In this document: positions 39,443 through 51,194 of the stretch, in pieces | How the letters are laid out: every line of letters starts with the position of its first letter | How positions within the stretch are numbered: the first letter of the stretch is position 1 | Source of the DNA: Agelas oroides | Taxonomy: Eukaryota; Porifera; Demospongiae; Agelasida; Agelasidae | Direction: 5' to 3' | NCBI GenBank assembly: GCA_949130485.1 | Contig: OX422183.1 | Coordinates: 4,166,136-4,230,135 of the forward strand | Length of the DNA stretch: 64,000 nt | The notes under the pieces: model-generated | What the model saw: the letters and a program-made list of their open reading frames with translations, nothing else | The model's database searches: none | Told to the model about the DNA's origin: nothing | Program-made: the position numbers and the translations under genes

Positions 39443-41152
39443 ATGGCAACTGAAAGGCGGGCTATCCTTGAGACCGTAGGTCCGAGTCATTATGTTGTCC
39501 ATTTCGATGAAGACGATTGCATAGCCCGAATACCCAGGAAGTCAATGGTGAGGCCCTCCATGCCCAGTGTTGGTGACACGTGCAGTGTTGAGTGGAGTGA
39601 TGGTGTGGAGTATACTGCTACAGTTTTAGCCATGGGTAAGAGCTTGTTTTGTCGCTAAATAAGCTACTTCAGTGTGTTCATATTTTTGTCAGCATTTGAA
39701 AGATGCGAGAGTCTGTTTTTGCACCAATTCACCATTATTTTTTTTACACATGTATATGTCAACAAACAGGTGATGCAGTGGCGGCAAAGAAGGCAGAGCA
39801 AGAGCTTTTTCGAAAACAAGTAAAAGAAAATCAGGAACCAACACCAAAAAGGAGAAAGGAAAACCTGGCTACCAAAACTCCATGCCGCAAATCTAATGCT
39901 ACTAAGAAGCGGAAAGCACTGCGAACCATCCAAACATCAAAACAGGCGTCTAGCACACCCGACTTTGAGCTGGGGCCTCCAGCCCCTGGCTTATCACCAT
40001 CTTCGTGCACAAAAGCTGTCTCTTCGCCAATACAAAAGAAGCAACCAGATTTAGAGATCTCCTTATCTGGGTTCTCGACCGATGACTCCACACAAAGTGA
40101 GACTATTCTGTCTCACAAAACACCTGAGAAGGTTAGTTACTTATTATGTACAGTATGCATTTTATTGAGATACGAAGATACATGCAACTTATGATTCCTA
40201 CTGTTACTACTAATAGCATACACTTTCTTCCATTTTATTTCTTAGATGATGACTATCTGTATAGATGATTACAGTGCTGGTGTTAGCCTTCCATCACCAA
40301 ATTCCTTTGGCTTGCATACAGATCAGGTACATGTACGTACATACATGTATGTGTATACAGCAAATACAATATTATTAATGTGCAAGATTTTCTAATACAA
40401 ACATGTAATTATTTCTATTGCTTCATTTTCCACACTTCTTCTCATAGTGCATTCATCACCAGGAGATCCTTCACAAGCTGGATGCCTTGACGTCTGCTGT
40501 GAAAGCAATTGATGGGCGACTACTATCTGTACTGTCAAGGATTGCCGAGTTTGGACACTCCCAGATTCCAACACCTGCTCTCACCGCCCCAGCTCAATCC
40601 CAGGCCACAACACTTGACCCCATCATCTCAGCCCAACCCAAGACCCCAACACCTGCCCCCATCCCCTCACCTCAGCCCCAGACCCCCACACCTGCCCCCA
40701 TCCCCCCAGCTCAATTCCAGACCCCAACACCTGCCCCCATTCCCCCAGCTCAATTCCAGACCCCAACACCTGCCCCCATTCCCCCAGCACAATCCCAGAC
40801 CCCAACACCTGCCCCCATTGCTCAGCAAACATCATCAGCACCAGTAGCTGTTGCTTCCCAGGAATATCTAAGTGTCGACGAGATCCTGAGAATGAAACAT
40901 GGCAGCTCTTCTCGGATGAACTTTGCAGCGAATATCAACCGTAGGATATTTTCATTCACAGAGAGGTCAATGTGCAACGTCAGGGGGAAACTTGGCAAAG
41001 GAATGTTAGATGCAGAGAAGATGGAGTATATCAAACTCGTTGCCTTCAGGATGTTCCCGTTAGAGAGCAAAGAAACTGTCAAGACTGCATGGAATGCATG
41101 TATAACTGCCATCGATGAAGTGAACAGGAGATTGAATAAGAATAAGAAGTAA
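39443..41152 (+). CDS. BEN-domain DNA-binding protein encoded by the transposon (4 exons)
   Basis: Exons 39443-39635, 39770-40131, 40246-40326 and 40448-41152 give 1341 nt, i.e. 446 residues and TAA. All introns are GT-AG (GTAAGA, GTTAGT, GTACAT donors) and the phases agree. Residues 1-65 have a Tudor/SH3-like pattern (GDTCSVEWSDGVEYTATVL). Exon 2 is basic and Ser/Pro-rich (PKRRKEN), likely nuclear. Residues about 217-247 form a heptad-like helix (QEILHKLDALTSAVKAIDGR). About 250-345 is a Pro-rich repeat (TPTPAPIPPAQFQ). About 358-440 is a BEN domain (NFAANINRRIFSF, GKGMLDAEKM, TAWNACITAIDEVNRRL). BEN domains bind DNA. Coiled coil plus BEN is also the layout of BANP. The role in the element is inferred. 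The ORF is also open upstream of 39443 to 39353. Confidence 0.8.
40620..40815 (+). repeat. 39-bp coding repeat in the BEN gene
   Basis: ACCCCAACACCTGCCCCCAT plus CCCCCAGCTCAATTCCAG, about five copies, giving the Pro-rich PTPAPIPPAQFQT units. Confidence 0.9.
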
Positions 41153-41279
41153 ACTTGTATGTAGCTCAGCCTTTAGTACTCATTGTTTATAATATCTACT
41201 TTACCGCTGCTACACTGCTCTTGTTCATTATGTTTTTGCTTACTTTACACATTGGCTACGCCTACTTTTCCACTACACG

Positions 41280-41465
41280 TACACTTAGCACTCGCGCGCG
41301 CCCTAGGGCCCAGCCACCGCGCGCGCGACTAGACTCGCGCGCTGTAAATACTCGCGTGTACCTGCACTCGCGGGTCCTCGCACCTTGCGAGCGAGTTTTT
41401 TTCGCCAACTCGCGTGTTAACTACCCGCCACACGCGAGTAAACTCCGCGCAACACGCGAGTATTT
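41280..41465. promoter_or_regulatory. Right subterminal ACTCGCG/CGCGAGT cluster
   Basis: At least seven ACTCGCG, CACGCGAGT or GACTCGCGCG words within 190 bp, next to the right inverted repeat. No full CTCGCGAG palindrome is seen on this side. Confidence 0.55.
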
Positions 41466-41490
41466 GTTACCTTACCTGTGATCTGTACTG

Positions 41491-41940
41491 TAGTCCTGTA
41501 AGTTTCTGTTGATAAGTTTCAATTATTCAATTCAACCAACAACATTACACATTAACATGTCTGTCTCAACAATATGACACTTAAAAAGCTTGAGATGAAA
41601 TACAGCATCTTCTCCGTCAATAACTCAACAATATATGGCAACTCGACCTAAAAATTCTTATTAGTCGAGGATGCATTGTCCATGTAAATATGCAACTTTC
41701 TTATCCATGGTGGTACTTTTCCACTCTTGCAAAAGTAGTCGGTGATTAGGGCCTATACGTTCATCAAATATGTAGATGGCAGCTTGATCATCAGAATGAT
41801 TGTGTATCCCAAAATGTCATGAAAAGAGAGAACTAGTGCCATGAATGTGAGTAAACTGGTAAAATAGAGACATTTAACACCATAGGTGCATGGGTGCACC
41901 TCAGACAGAGCTACTTAGATATTGAGACAAAGGAATCTAC
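41491..41940. other. Intergenic, nothing firm
   Basis: AT-rich sequence to the right of the BEN transposon. No gene or repeat is recognised. Confidence 0.5.
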
Positions 41941-41949
41941 ACTATTCAG

Positions 41950-42070
41950 AAACCAGGGGCCTGAGTGCAGCAATGGCAGAAACCAGGGGCCTGAGTGCAG
42001 CAATGGCAGAAACCAGGGGACCCGAGTGCAGCAATGGCAGAAACCAGGGGACCCGAGTGCAGCAATGGCA
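41950..42070 (+). repeat. 30-bp tandem repeat, four copies
   Basis: AAACCAGGGGCCTGAGTGCA plus GCAATGGCAG. Confidence 0.93.
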
Positions 42071-42165
42071 CTACTAAAGGCCCATGTAAAAGGGAAAAAC
42101 GGGAAGGCCTGGTCTTATTCATCACACAAGTAACACTAGGTGGACGTGTGGGGGGGAGGGGGGCA

Positions 42166-42820
42166 CATATGTGACCCACTGAGCGAAAACCCGGCACATC
42201 GCGCATTTTATGAAAATCGAGATGAGACCGGAAATCGGTATACCAATGTGTAATTGTGTGGCAGAAAAAAAATGGAAGCGATCGGTTGCTTGGTTCCCGA
42301 GCTACAGAGCGAAATGCGTAGCGGATGCGGAACGCAACTTTTCGAGAAAACGCAATGTTTTTATGTTGCTACGGTAAATTTCAATATCTCCGTATACTAT
42401 CGTGTCACGTAAATTTACACGTGTTCTTGTTAAAAAGCAGCTTGAAAGTCGGCAAAGACAGTTGGGAAAGACAGCGGTTGTGAAAGCGGGGGCTTACATT
42501 GTGTCTATGGACAGAAAGACAACCGTATACGGACTGGAAGCTGGTAAAATCGCGTTTTTTGAAAAACGCGTACAAGCTGTCCATAGCAACGCGTTCCCGT
42601 ATTTCACGGGCCTGCCTGTGAGTTCGAGCTTATATCGTCGATGTAGTAGCAGAGCCGGCCTTCATAATTCAGCATCATACAGTGCAAGCCCCCTGTGACA
42701 CGTTGGTGCAATAATCTGAGTTTAGCTGGGAAACGAGCTGCATGTACGGATAAAATTGCCTCTAACTCAAATTCAATATTTGCGCGAAGTGCCGGGTTTT
42801 CCCTCAGCGGGTCACATATT
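42166..42820. repeat. Foldback element, about 40-bp inverted ends
   Basis: ATATGTGACCCACTGAGCGA plus AAACCCGGCACATCGCGC on the left is inverted at 42782-42818 (GCGCGAAGTGCCGGGTTTTC plus CCTCAGCGGGTCACATAT). A 98-residue frame at 42402-42698 (VLVKKQLESRQRQLGKTAVV) has no recognised family. Confidence 0.75.
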
Positions 42821-43827
42821 CAAATTGCATACACTTGAAAGTGAGTTGTTTTTTTTATCACTCAAGAAGAGCAGTTTTGGTCCCTCCCACTGTACATCCA
42901 CTTCACATCCACCTGTAAATCTACAAAGCTTAGCCTGTGAGTGATGAAGACAATTTGACAAGCTATAGAGCCACTCTTGTAGCTTATTCCATAAACCATG
43001 CCCACGGAACGTCATCAGAGAACATCTGTATATTCCACTAACTAGTTCCCAAGCCTTCCTTATCTTTCACTGCTCTTCTGCTCCCGCTTATTATTATTGT
43101 GGGGGAAAAAGTGAGGAGGCCTGGGAACTAGGCTACTACTACTACTACCTAGTTGTTTTGTTCTTACCTGTGGTGGAAGACTGCCCAGAGTAACATCAGA
43201 CCTGATTGTTTGATTGTGTCTTGGGTCCTCCAGGTAGCTTCTTCCAATATCAGCTGAATATCATTCTGTGCATCAAACAATGAGATGACAAAACGGAAGG
43301 AATTAGTTGAGGATGTAGGTTGTATTCAGTGAACGAACTGACGACAGCTTCAGCAGAAAATTGCATCCCGGAAATAATAACCCCGCTTCAAGCCTTTTGC
43401 TCTTGAGAATAAATGAATCCCCTGGGCTTTCAGCACCGGTATCATCGACTTTCGTATTTAGCACATGTGTAAATGACTCTCTCTCTGCCCGCCACCGAAC
43501 ATCAGGGGTACCATGCTACGTATTATACGAGTCCCCAATTCCCAAATGGTTCACAGATACTTGGGGCAGCTGCTCATTCTCTACATACGCTTTGTAAGTG
43601 TATGCATCTAAACGATTTCTTTGCACAACGCCTCAAGTAGACTTGTGGCAATCTTGAAGAACTCCTCTGCTTCTGATTGCTTTGGTTGGTAAGGATCTGG
43701 AAGCAGTGGTGTGGTGTCTTTGAGAGTTGTTACATAGCTGCTTTATAGCTATTTCTTCTTCGGATAGTGGTTGGGAAGGGATGTTATTAAAATCTGTAAC
43801 CTTCAAAGTAAACAAACTTCAAATGAA

Positions 43828-44272
43828 AGTCTGCTCAGTTTCCCCTTCCACCACCTTTTCTATTGGAAGATAGACTTTTGAAAACGGTCCAGCAGGGCCA
43901 AAAGGCTTTCAAATGGAAGTCTGCTCAGCTTCCCCTTCCACCACCTTTTCTATTGGAAGATAGACTTTTGAAAACGGTCCAGCAGGGCCAAAAGGCTTTC
44001 AAATGGAAGTCTGCTCAGTTTCCCCTTCCACTACCTTTTCTATTGGAAGATAGACTTTTGAAAACGGTCCAGCAGGGCCAAAAGGCTTTCAAATGGAAGT
44101 CTGCTCAGTTTCCCCTTCCACTACCTTTTCTATTGGAAGATAGACTTTTGAAAACGGTCCAGCAGGGCCAAAAGGCTTTCAAATGGAAGTCTGCTCAGTT
44201 TCCCCTTCCACTACCTTTTCTATTGGAAGATAGACTTTTGAAAACGGTCCAGCAGGGCCAAAAGGCTTTTTC
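43828..44272 (+). repeat. 90-bp tandem repeat, five copies
   Basis: AGTCTGCTCAGTTTCCCCTT, CCACTACCTTTTCTATTGGA, AGATAGACTTTTGAAAACGG and so on, nearly identical copies. The open 141-residue frame is a result of the 90-bp period. Confidence 0.95.
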
Positions 44273-44422
44273 ACATGGTAAAAGTTGAATGTTGTTTGTT
44301 GGACTTCATTAAGAGTCTGAACAAATGGTATGTCTGCAAAAAATATATATTTCTACATAGTACAAAAGCTTGGTCCAGGCACTATACAGACAGGGTGAGA
44401 TCCCACATCTCATCACCAAAAG

Positions 44423-45278
44423 TAGTTTGGTTCCCAGACCCTTCCTGTATGGGCTGGGCGAGAAAGGGGAGGGGAAGGAAGGGTCGGGTGAATAACTCAA
44501 CCCAATGCAGATCCACAGCTGCATTCCTGCTGTCAGTGTTGATGAGGGGAAAACGCGAATGTCGGGTAAGTGTGAGCCATGAATGAACACAGGTGAGTCG
44601 TCAGTCAGCGGTTGCGAAGCTAGAGATCCAGCAGTTTAAAGATGGGCTTGGGTGCTGTGTCCGGCAGAGTCTACAATCCGTACAACTACCAGGGGAAGGG
44701 AAAGTACCTCCCAGGCAAGCCTAGCTATCACTTACTTTCATGTTGTTTTCTGCTCTAGTGACAGGGTAGTAAACGTGTAGTCCTAGGAGTTTCGTTTTTG
44801 TAACGTAAGCTGGTCATGTCGCTTCCAACAACAGCTTCCAGGGAAGTTAGTAGAAAGCTCCCATCTTCTTCGCATTCAAATTCAGCAGGTTCTTCACCAG
44901 GAAGTTTATACTAAAATGTTCAAACAAGAGTGAACTCTTAATGTGGAGGTTTATATACGTATGCCATTCAGCCTAGTTTTGTTTTAGGTATAACTAGTTA
45001 TTAGTTACTAAAACTAGCCGTACGCATCTTAGAATTGTTACTAAGACTAGTAGGATTGGAGGTTAACTAAGTCTTTAAGTCTCCATGCCAGTAGGTGTGA
45101 GCTATGAATAAAGTTCTGTGAATGTGTAGTGGCTGCACATTATAGATTGGGAATCCTTGGATTCACAACTGTCAATTATTAAACAGAAATTCCGTGGAAT
45201 CACGTTAGGGTAGAGTTATTCACCAGACCCCTCCCCTTTGTCGCTCTGCCCATACAGAAGGGTCTGGGAACCAAACTA
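44423..45278. mobile_element. 856-bp MITE, ends related to the TAGTCTCG family
   Basis: TAGTTTGGTTCCCAGACCCT at 44423 is inverted at 45259-45278. About 75 bp of termini match, including TCGGGTGAATAACTC / GAGTTATTCACCAGA. I do not see a target duplication. Confidence 0.75.
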
Positions 45279-45929
45279 GTACAAGGACTATAATAGTGTA
45301 TGGGTTGCTCACAGAAATTGGCAACAAGCATGGTTTGTATGCTGTGGTCTAGTAATGCGCTTGTGAAGCCTTTAGTTAGCTATCCAAACGATGCTGCTCT
45401 GGATTGCTCACTCAGGCTTGCCCCACGATGTTCTACATTTCCCACTAGTTAATTGATTACAAAAACATACTTCTCAGAGGAGAGTTGCCTTGGTTGGCCA
45501 TGGATGGTTGTCCACAGATGGCTGCATGTCCACAGATGGCTGGTGGAAACACTAGCATTTTGTACAACAATATCCTCTGTGGCATAGAAGGACAGAAGAA
45601 CCGCCACAAAGGTGGAAACGAATAACAACTAAAACACGAGCTGATTATACAAAGATTACGAGAGAATTAACAGAAGAACCATGAAAGTGGAAACGTGTAA
45701 CAAGTGCCATTCTTGCCCACAGGCTGTCCTTGGGAAACTACATGTATACAGCTCAAGGCCGTCAGGTTTCCAAATAATGCACACTTGGAGTCAGTAATGC
45801 ACCTGGGGTAGGTCTAGGTGCCAGTAGTGATAGTATGTAGACCTTTGCTTTCGTGCTATCATCCCTACCTTGTTCGCTTGTCATGCCATCCCTACTTCTT
45901 TTTACCTTTTTAATGTTTTTAAGTCTTGT

Positions 45930-46498
45930 TAGAGGGATATTTTGGGAGGTGCAAATTTTCGTATACACCACATGTAAATGGCTGTAAGGCCTTCATAAGA
46001 AATTTTCTTGTTTTTATTTTCGTATGCGCCTGTGCATTGCCATGCCCTCTAATGCCCCCTAGCTGGCTAATTTCAGCCAGGGTACTTTCCAAGTCTGAAC
46101 CAAAGTAACCTTCATCCCGACTCCCAAGTTCTTTGAAAAACAATGAATAGCCCAGCTGCCTGGTTGCCGTACAGTGAGGTTTGCTGCCTGCTGCTCGCGT
46201 GCGAACTTGGCATATTTCCCTCTTTGTGTCGCACTTCTCACAGCCTCATTGGCATCTTTTATCGCCGCAGGGCTAACGGATGCAGACAGCGGTCCACTGA
46301 TCTGGAAAGCTGTTCAAAGGCTGGAAATACCGGTACAACGCCATTACCATTTCTGCGTTTTAGAATCACCCATGCAAAAATTTAACATTTCTAACATTTG
46401 CACGTTAAAATTTTTGTGGTTTTAATTTTCGTATTTCCAGGCTTCATGCGAAATATACGAAAATTTGCACCCCTTCGAAAATTTCGTGCTGTATGGTA
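45930..46498. repeat. GCAAATTTTCGTA-type MITE
   Basis: The left end GAGGTGCAAATTTTCGTATA and right end TATACGAAAATTTGCACCCC, then TTCGTGCTGTATGGTA, are inverse. Same family as 58433-58830. Confidence 0.55.
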
Positions 46499-46746
46499 TC
46501 AAGGCTAGCAGTTGGGGATTTGGCGATGTAATTACTGAAATAGTTCTGTACCTCATTCTGGTTTCAACGTGTGGACATTAGAGCCAGTGTGCATTGCTAC
46601 TAATCCACTAGCTGTTACAGAGTACTCCAGCACAGTGGCAAGTTTGTATGCTAAATCAATGACTGTCGCAGCATCAAATCTCAATTAAATACTAGCATCT
46701 AGCGACTCACCAACAGCAAATCTGGAGGAGTAATCCAAAGCGAGAC

Positions 46747-47726
46747 GGCAGTCGCAGGAGAACCCCAACGGGAGGCGGCAGTGGCAGGAGAACCCCAATG
46801 GGGGGTGGCAGTGTCAGGAGAACCCCAATGGGGGGTGGCAGTGTCAGGAGAACCCCAACGGGGGGTGGCAGTGTCAGGAGAACCCCAACGGGGGGTGGCA
46901 GTGTCAGGAGAACCCCAACGGGGGGTGGCAGTGGCAGGAGAACCCCAATGGGAGGTGGCAGTGGCAAGAGAACCCCAGTGGGGGGTGGCAGTGGCAGGAG
47001 AACCCCAATGGGGGGTGGCAGTGTCAGGAGAACCCCAACGGGGGGTGGCAGTGTCAGGAGAACCCCAACGGGGGGTGGCAGTGTCAGGAGAACCCCAACG
47101 GGGGGTGGCAGTGGCAGGAGAACCCCAACGGGGGGTGGCAGTGGCAGGAGAACCCCAACGGGGGGTGGCAGTGGCAGGAGAACCCCAATGGGAGGTGGCA
47201 GTGGCAAGAGAACCCCAATGGGGGGTGGCAGTGGCAGGAGAACCCCAATGGGGGGTGGCAGTGTCAGGAGAACCCCAACGGGAGGCGGCAGTGGCAGGAG
47301 AACCCCAATGGGGGGTGTCAGTGGCAGGAGAACCCCAATGGGGGGTGGCAAGTGGCAGGAGAACCCTAATGGGGGGTGGCAGTGGCAGGAGAACCCCAAT
47401 GGGGGGTGGCAGTGGCAGGAGAACCCCAATGGGGGGTGGCAGTGGCAGGAGAACCCCAATGGGGGGTGGCAGTGGCAGGAGAACCCTAATGGGGGTGGCA
47501 GTGGCAGGAGAACCCCAATGGGGGGTGGCAGTGTCAGGAGAACCCCAATGGGGGGTGGCAGTGGCTGGAGAACCCCAACGGGGGGTGGCAGTGTCAGGAG
47601 AACCCCAACGGGGGGTGGCAGTGGCAGGAGAACCCCAATGGGAGGCGGCAGTGGCAGGAGAACCCCAATGGGGGGCGGCAGTGGCAGGAGAACCCCAATG
47701 GGGGGTGGCAGTGTCAGGAGAACTTC
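46747..47726 (+). repeat. 30-bp minisatellite A, about 32 copies
   Basis: GGCAGTGGCAGGAGAACCCC plus AATGGGGGGT with G/T and C/T variants. A 1-bp insertion near 47350 and a deletion near 47493 shift the register. Long open frames on both strands (up to 345 codons) arise from the stop-free 30-bp unit. The left flank (ACTAGCATCTAGCGACTCAC, CAACAGCAAATCTG) is shared with 50010-50050. Confidence 0.97.
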
Positions 47727-48006
47727 TGCTGTTCAAAGAGTTAACATACAGCAGTCAGTAATTGGTGTTACAACACAAATCCATAAATTTTGCAACCTGG
47801 CTATTTGCATGCAATGACACATAAGCATAATTTACTTCCCTGAGCAATCTGATTGGTGCAACAACATGCTGATATGCTTTATAATTAGGCCCCAGTTTTC
47901 CCAGTGAGGGTGTGTTTTTTGATCAGGCCACAGGACGTGTGAAAAAATTGGTCTGGGGTCGAGATTATATAGCACTACTAAAACATACCAAACCTTTCCT
48001 TACTTA

Positions 48007-48166
48007 CACACCCTGCCCAATACTCCTGACAAACAGCGAAATCTTTCGTCCTTTCAAAGAACATAGAAACTCCCGTCCGGGATGCCACTACTTTACGAGG
48101 GGCTGCTGCCGACAGCACAAAGACTTTTAATGCTTCCAGTGACTTGATGTCACTGAATTCACCTGT
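48007..48166 (-). CDS. Candidate minus-strand exon GEFSDIKSLEALKVF
   Basis: Acceptor TTCACAG precedes GTGAATTCAGTGAC. The frame reads EFSDIKSLEALKVFVLSAAA, PRKVVASRTGVSMFFERTKD, FAVCQEYWAGC and ends at a GTAAGT donor. Partial copy at 48780-48860 after a local duplication. The family is not recognised. Confidence 0.4.
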
Positions 48167-49220
48167 GAAGTACATGCAAACATTTATTAAAAACACAAAT
48201 AGATGTGTAGATGTGAGGAAAAGGACCACTTCACGCAAATACCGATTTTTTTGTCTGTTAAAAAAACTGCTGTGACTGAAATATTGGAACCATGTACAGC
48301 AGCTAACCAAGTTCTGCTCTAAGTCTGTGCACACGGTTAGTCTTGCACGCCAGACCCAGCCAACCACAGTGTGACTGTTTTCAGTAGTTTTCTGTGGTCT
48401 ACATTGCGGTTGCCATGTAGCCAGTCAAATTGCAGATCTAATATAAATTCAGATAAATACTGCTACCTCAAGTTAACTCATTGCACGTGGGAGGCCACTT
48501 AGTTGCCTAATAATTGCCGGTTAGCCTTACCTACACAACATGCCCAATACTGTTGGCACAGTATTAAAATTTTGGATTTTGTCAAAACATCTTGAATTTG
48601 CTGTCATCTGGGTTGCAACCACAGTCCTCTCGGCTCACTTCGATCCCACCATAACTGGGAAAAGTGATGGCTTCCAATGCAGCTCCCGCTGGATTGGTAA
48701 ATAGCAATAGGAATGCCAGCAGGCTTAAGCTCATTCTGTTTCTTCCATGAGTGGAACATGACTGAATTCAACGGAATTTGTGGGCATAGATGCTGACGGC
48801 ACAAAAATTTCTTAAAGTTGCCAGTGATTTTATGTCACTGAATTCACCTGTGAAGTTCATGGAAACACATAATAAAACATAAATAGACGTGTAGATGTGA
48901 GGAAAAAGATCACTTCACGCAAATACCAATTTTTTTGTCTGTTGTATGATGTTAAAAAAAACTGCTGTGACTGAAATATTGTACAGCACCTAGCCAAGTT
49001 CTGCTCTAAGTCTGTGCACACGGTTAGTCTTGCACGCCAAACCCATCCAACCACAGTGTGACTGTTTTCAGTAGATTTCTGTGGTCTACATTGCAGTTGC
49101 CATGTAGCCAGTCAAATTGCAAATACACTCTGCTACCTCAAGTTAACTCATTGCATGTGGGAGGCCACTTTAGTTGCCTAATAGTTGCCAGTTAGCCCAC
49201 GCAGAAGGCCACAAGTAGAG
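48100..49220. repeat. Local duplication, about 680 bp spacing
   Basis: Blocks at 48130-48520 recur at 48815-49195: TATGTCACTGAATTCACCTG, CTAAGTCTGTGCACACGGTT, ACAGTGTGACTGTTTTCAGT. The interval 48604-48804 between them reads on the minus strand NSVMFHSWKKQNELKPAGIP then IAIYQSSGSCIGSHHF, a possible exon remnant. Confidence 0.75.
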
Positions 49221-50009
49221 CTCATCGTTTACCACGAAGCTAAGAAGCTTAGCTAAACTCAGGGTAGGCCCCTTTATATTTGCTACTAATGAGCCTAGAG
49301 CAGACCTTTTGGCTGACATCATCACTCTTGAAAGGCAGGAAGAGGTGGTGCTAGTTCGGAGTGGTTGCATGTCAGACACGAAGTTAAATACAGTGAGCAA
49401 ACAGCTTCCAGTTTTCACTTGAGGTAGGACTTGTACCTTCAAATAACTTAGAAACCGGCTTATAAGTCAGAGCTGTAAGTGTCTAGGGATAGAATTACAA
49501 TGGCCTATATTTGTATTTACGGATTGAACATTATAACAATGACACTAGAAATATGTTGGGACCACGAGTGACTCAGATGGTAGTGGTTTTGTGTCATCTT
49601 TTATCTTTCATTCAAAATTCAGCTAAAGGGTTGCGTTCAGTGGCCATGCAGCCCTTTTACCTGTTTGTTGAAAAATGTCTAGTATATACGTTTTTTTAAG
49701 TACTGATTTGAATAAACAACATATTAATTTGCTAAGTACATTGCTTCACAGGGCTGCAGTTACTAGGTTGCCAGGGGCCCTTAAGTTGGTTGGTAGTTGG
49801 CCAACCACGTAAACTTCATCCAGGTTGTAAGAGACCCCTGCTACTGTGGATTGTAAAAGAGCCACAATGTGGTGATTTCTTACCTAATTTTGGATAAAAG
49901 AGTTCAAATCCACTTAAGTTGGTTGGTAGTTGGCCAACCACGTACACGACTCCTGCTACTATATATTGTGGATGCTAAATCAGTGACTGTCACAGCATCA
50001 AATCTCAAT
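49221..50009. other. Intergenic; copies of local repeats
   Basis: AAGTTGGTTGGTAGTTGGCC occurs twice (49794, 49916). ATGTGGTGATTTCTTACCTA is shared with 50943 and 57977. A 90-residue minus-strand frame (49442-49170) has no family match. Confidence 0.5.
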
Positions 50010-50050
50010 TAAATACTAGCATCTAGCGACTCACCAACAGCAAATCTGCA

Positions 50051-50740
50051 GTGAGTAATCCAAAGGGAGGCGGCAGTGGCCGAAGTACTCCAAAGGGAGG
50101 CGGCAGTGACAGGAGAACCCCAATGGGATGCGACAGTGGCATGAGAACCCCGACAGGAAGCGGCATTGGCCGGCGAACCCCAGCGGGAGGTGGCAGTGGG
50201 AGGAGAACCCCAATGGGAGGTGGCAGTGGCATGAGAACGGGAGGCGGCATTGGCCGGCGAACCCCGACGGGAGGCGGCATTGGCCGGCGAACCCCAACGG
50301 GAGGTGGCAGTGGGAGGAGAACCCCAATGGGAGGTGGCAGTGGCATGAGAACGGGAGGCGGCATTGGCTGGCGAACCCCGACGGGAGGCGGCATTGGCCG
50401 GCGAACCCCGACGGGAGGCGGCATTGGCCGGCGAACCCCAACAGGAGGTGGCGGTGGGAGGAGAACCCCAATGGGAGGTGGCAGTGGCATGAGAACGGGA
50501 GGCGGCATTGGCCGGCGAACCCCGACGGGAGGCGGCATTGGCCGGCGAACCCCAATGGGAAGGTGGCAGTGGGAGGAGAACCCCAATGGGAGGTGGCAGT
50601 GGCATGAGAATGGGAGGCGGCATTGGCCGGCGAACCCCGACGGGAGGCGGCATTGGCCGGCGAACCCCAACGGGAGGTGGCAGTGGGAGGAGAACCCCAA
50701 TGGGAGGTGGCAGTGGCCGAAGTACTCCAAAGGGAGGGCT
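50051..50740 (+). repeat. 30-bp minisatellite B, related to A
   Basis: GGAGGCGGCATTGGCCGGCG plus AACCCCGACG, mixed with GGAGGTGGCAGTGGGAGGAG plus AACCCCAATG and a 20-bp short form. Flanks and wording are shared with the array at 46747. Open frames on both strands are by-products. Confidence 0.97.
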
Positions 50741-50934
50741 GCCACTTTCCACGCAGTGACAGGAGAAACTTCATCCAGGTTGTAAGAGACTCATATATTG
50801 TGGATTGTAACAGAACGGGCATACTTATTGTAAACAGCAAACATAGACTCACAATTCAGTCCTCTACTTACCGTGGTTGCACTTTACTCTCTCCATATTC
50901 AGACCATATTTTTCGAGTCCTTCCGCAGCAGAGA

Positions 50935-51150
50935 GCACCCACAATGTGGTGATTTCTTATCTAATTTTGGATAAAAGAGTTTAAATCCAATTTGAGCTTG
51001 AATATCCGTTACTTCACTTATTTATTATCTGCAGTATGCAAATAAGTAGTTTTGCAAGTTGATTTTCAAATGTTAGCAAACTTTCTTGTGACAGCAATAT
51101 ACCCATTAATTTTCGCTATCAACTCCCTAATAAAAAGTGAGACTACACAA
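50935..51150. repeat. Dispersed repeat, second copy at 57965-58150
   Basis: AATGTGGTGATTTCTTA, ATTTTGGATAAAA, AGTTTTGCAAGTTGATTTTC-type and GTTAGCAAACTTTCT blocks occur in the same order at both sites. Confidence 0.75.
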
Positions 51151-51194
51151 GATTTCCAAGAGTAGACTGAAAATTTCATTAGCCACAGCGGTTA

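Larger units (their letters stand above)
37705..41490 (+). mobile_element. 3.8-kb Tc1-type transposon carrying a transposase and a BEN-domain gene
   Basis: The terminal inverted repeats are about 26 bp (CAGTACGGATCACAGCTAAG at the left; CAGTACAGATCACAGGTAAG on the inverted right end), with TA on both sides. Inside, on the same strand, are an intact DD34E transposase (38150-39166) and a four-exon gene for a BEN-domain protein with its own TATA box (39443-41152). Left (37705-37945) and right (41280-41465) subterminal regions are packed with CTCGCGAG and ACTCGCG variants. The 733-bp element at 36219 is a likely deletion derivative. Confidence 0.85.

Noticed and set aside
43863-44288. 141-codon frame with 30-residue repeats
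   Set aside because: Explained by the 90-bp tandem repeat; no start context or homology.
44423-45278. Target-site duplication of the MITE
   Set aside because: The left flank (CACCAAAAG) and right flank (GTACAAGGA) do not match.
46699-47817. Open frames of 250-345 codons on both strands, Gly/Arg/Pro-rich
   Set aside because: They come from a stop-free 30-bp minisatellite unit; all three frames on a strand stay open, which a real gene would not show.
50009-50952. Open frames of 240-273 codons on both strands
   Set aside because: Same reason: 30-bp minisatellite B, no independent coding signal.
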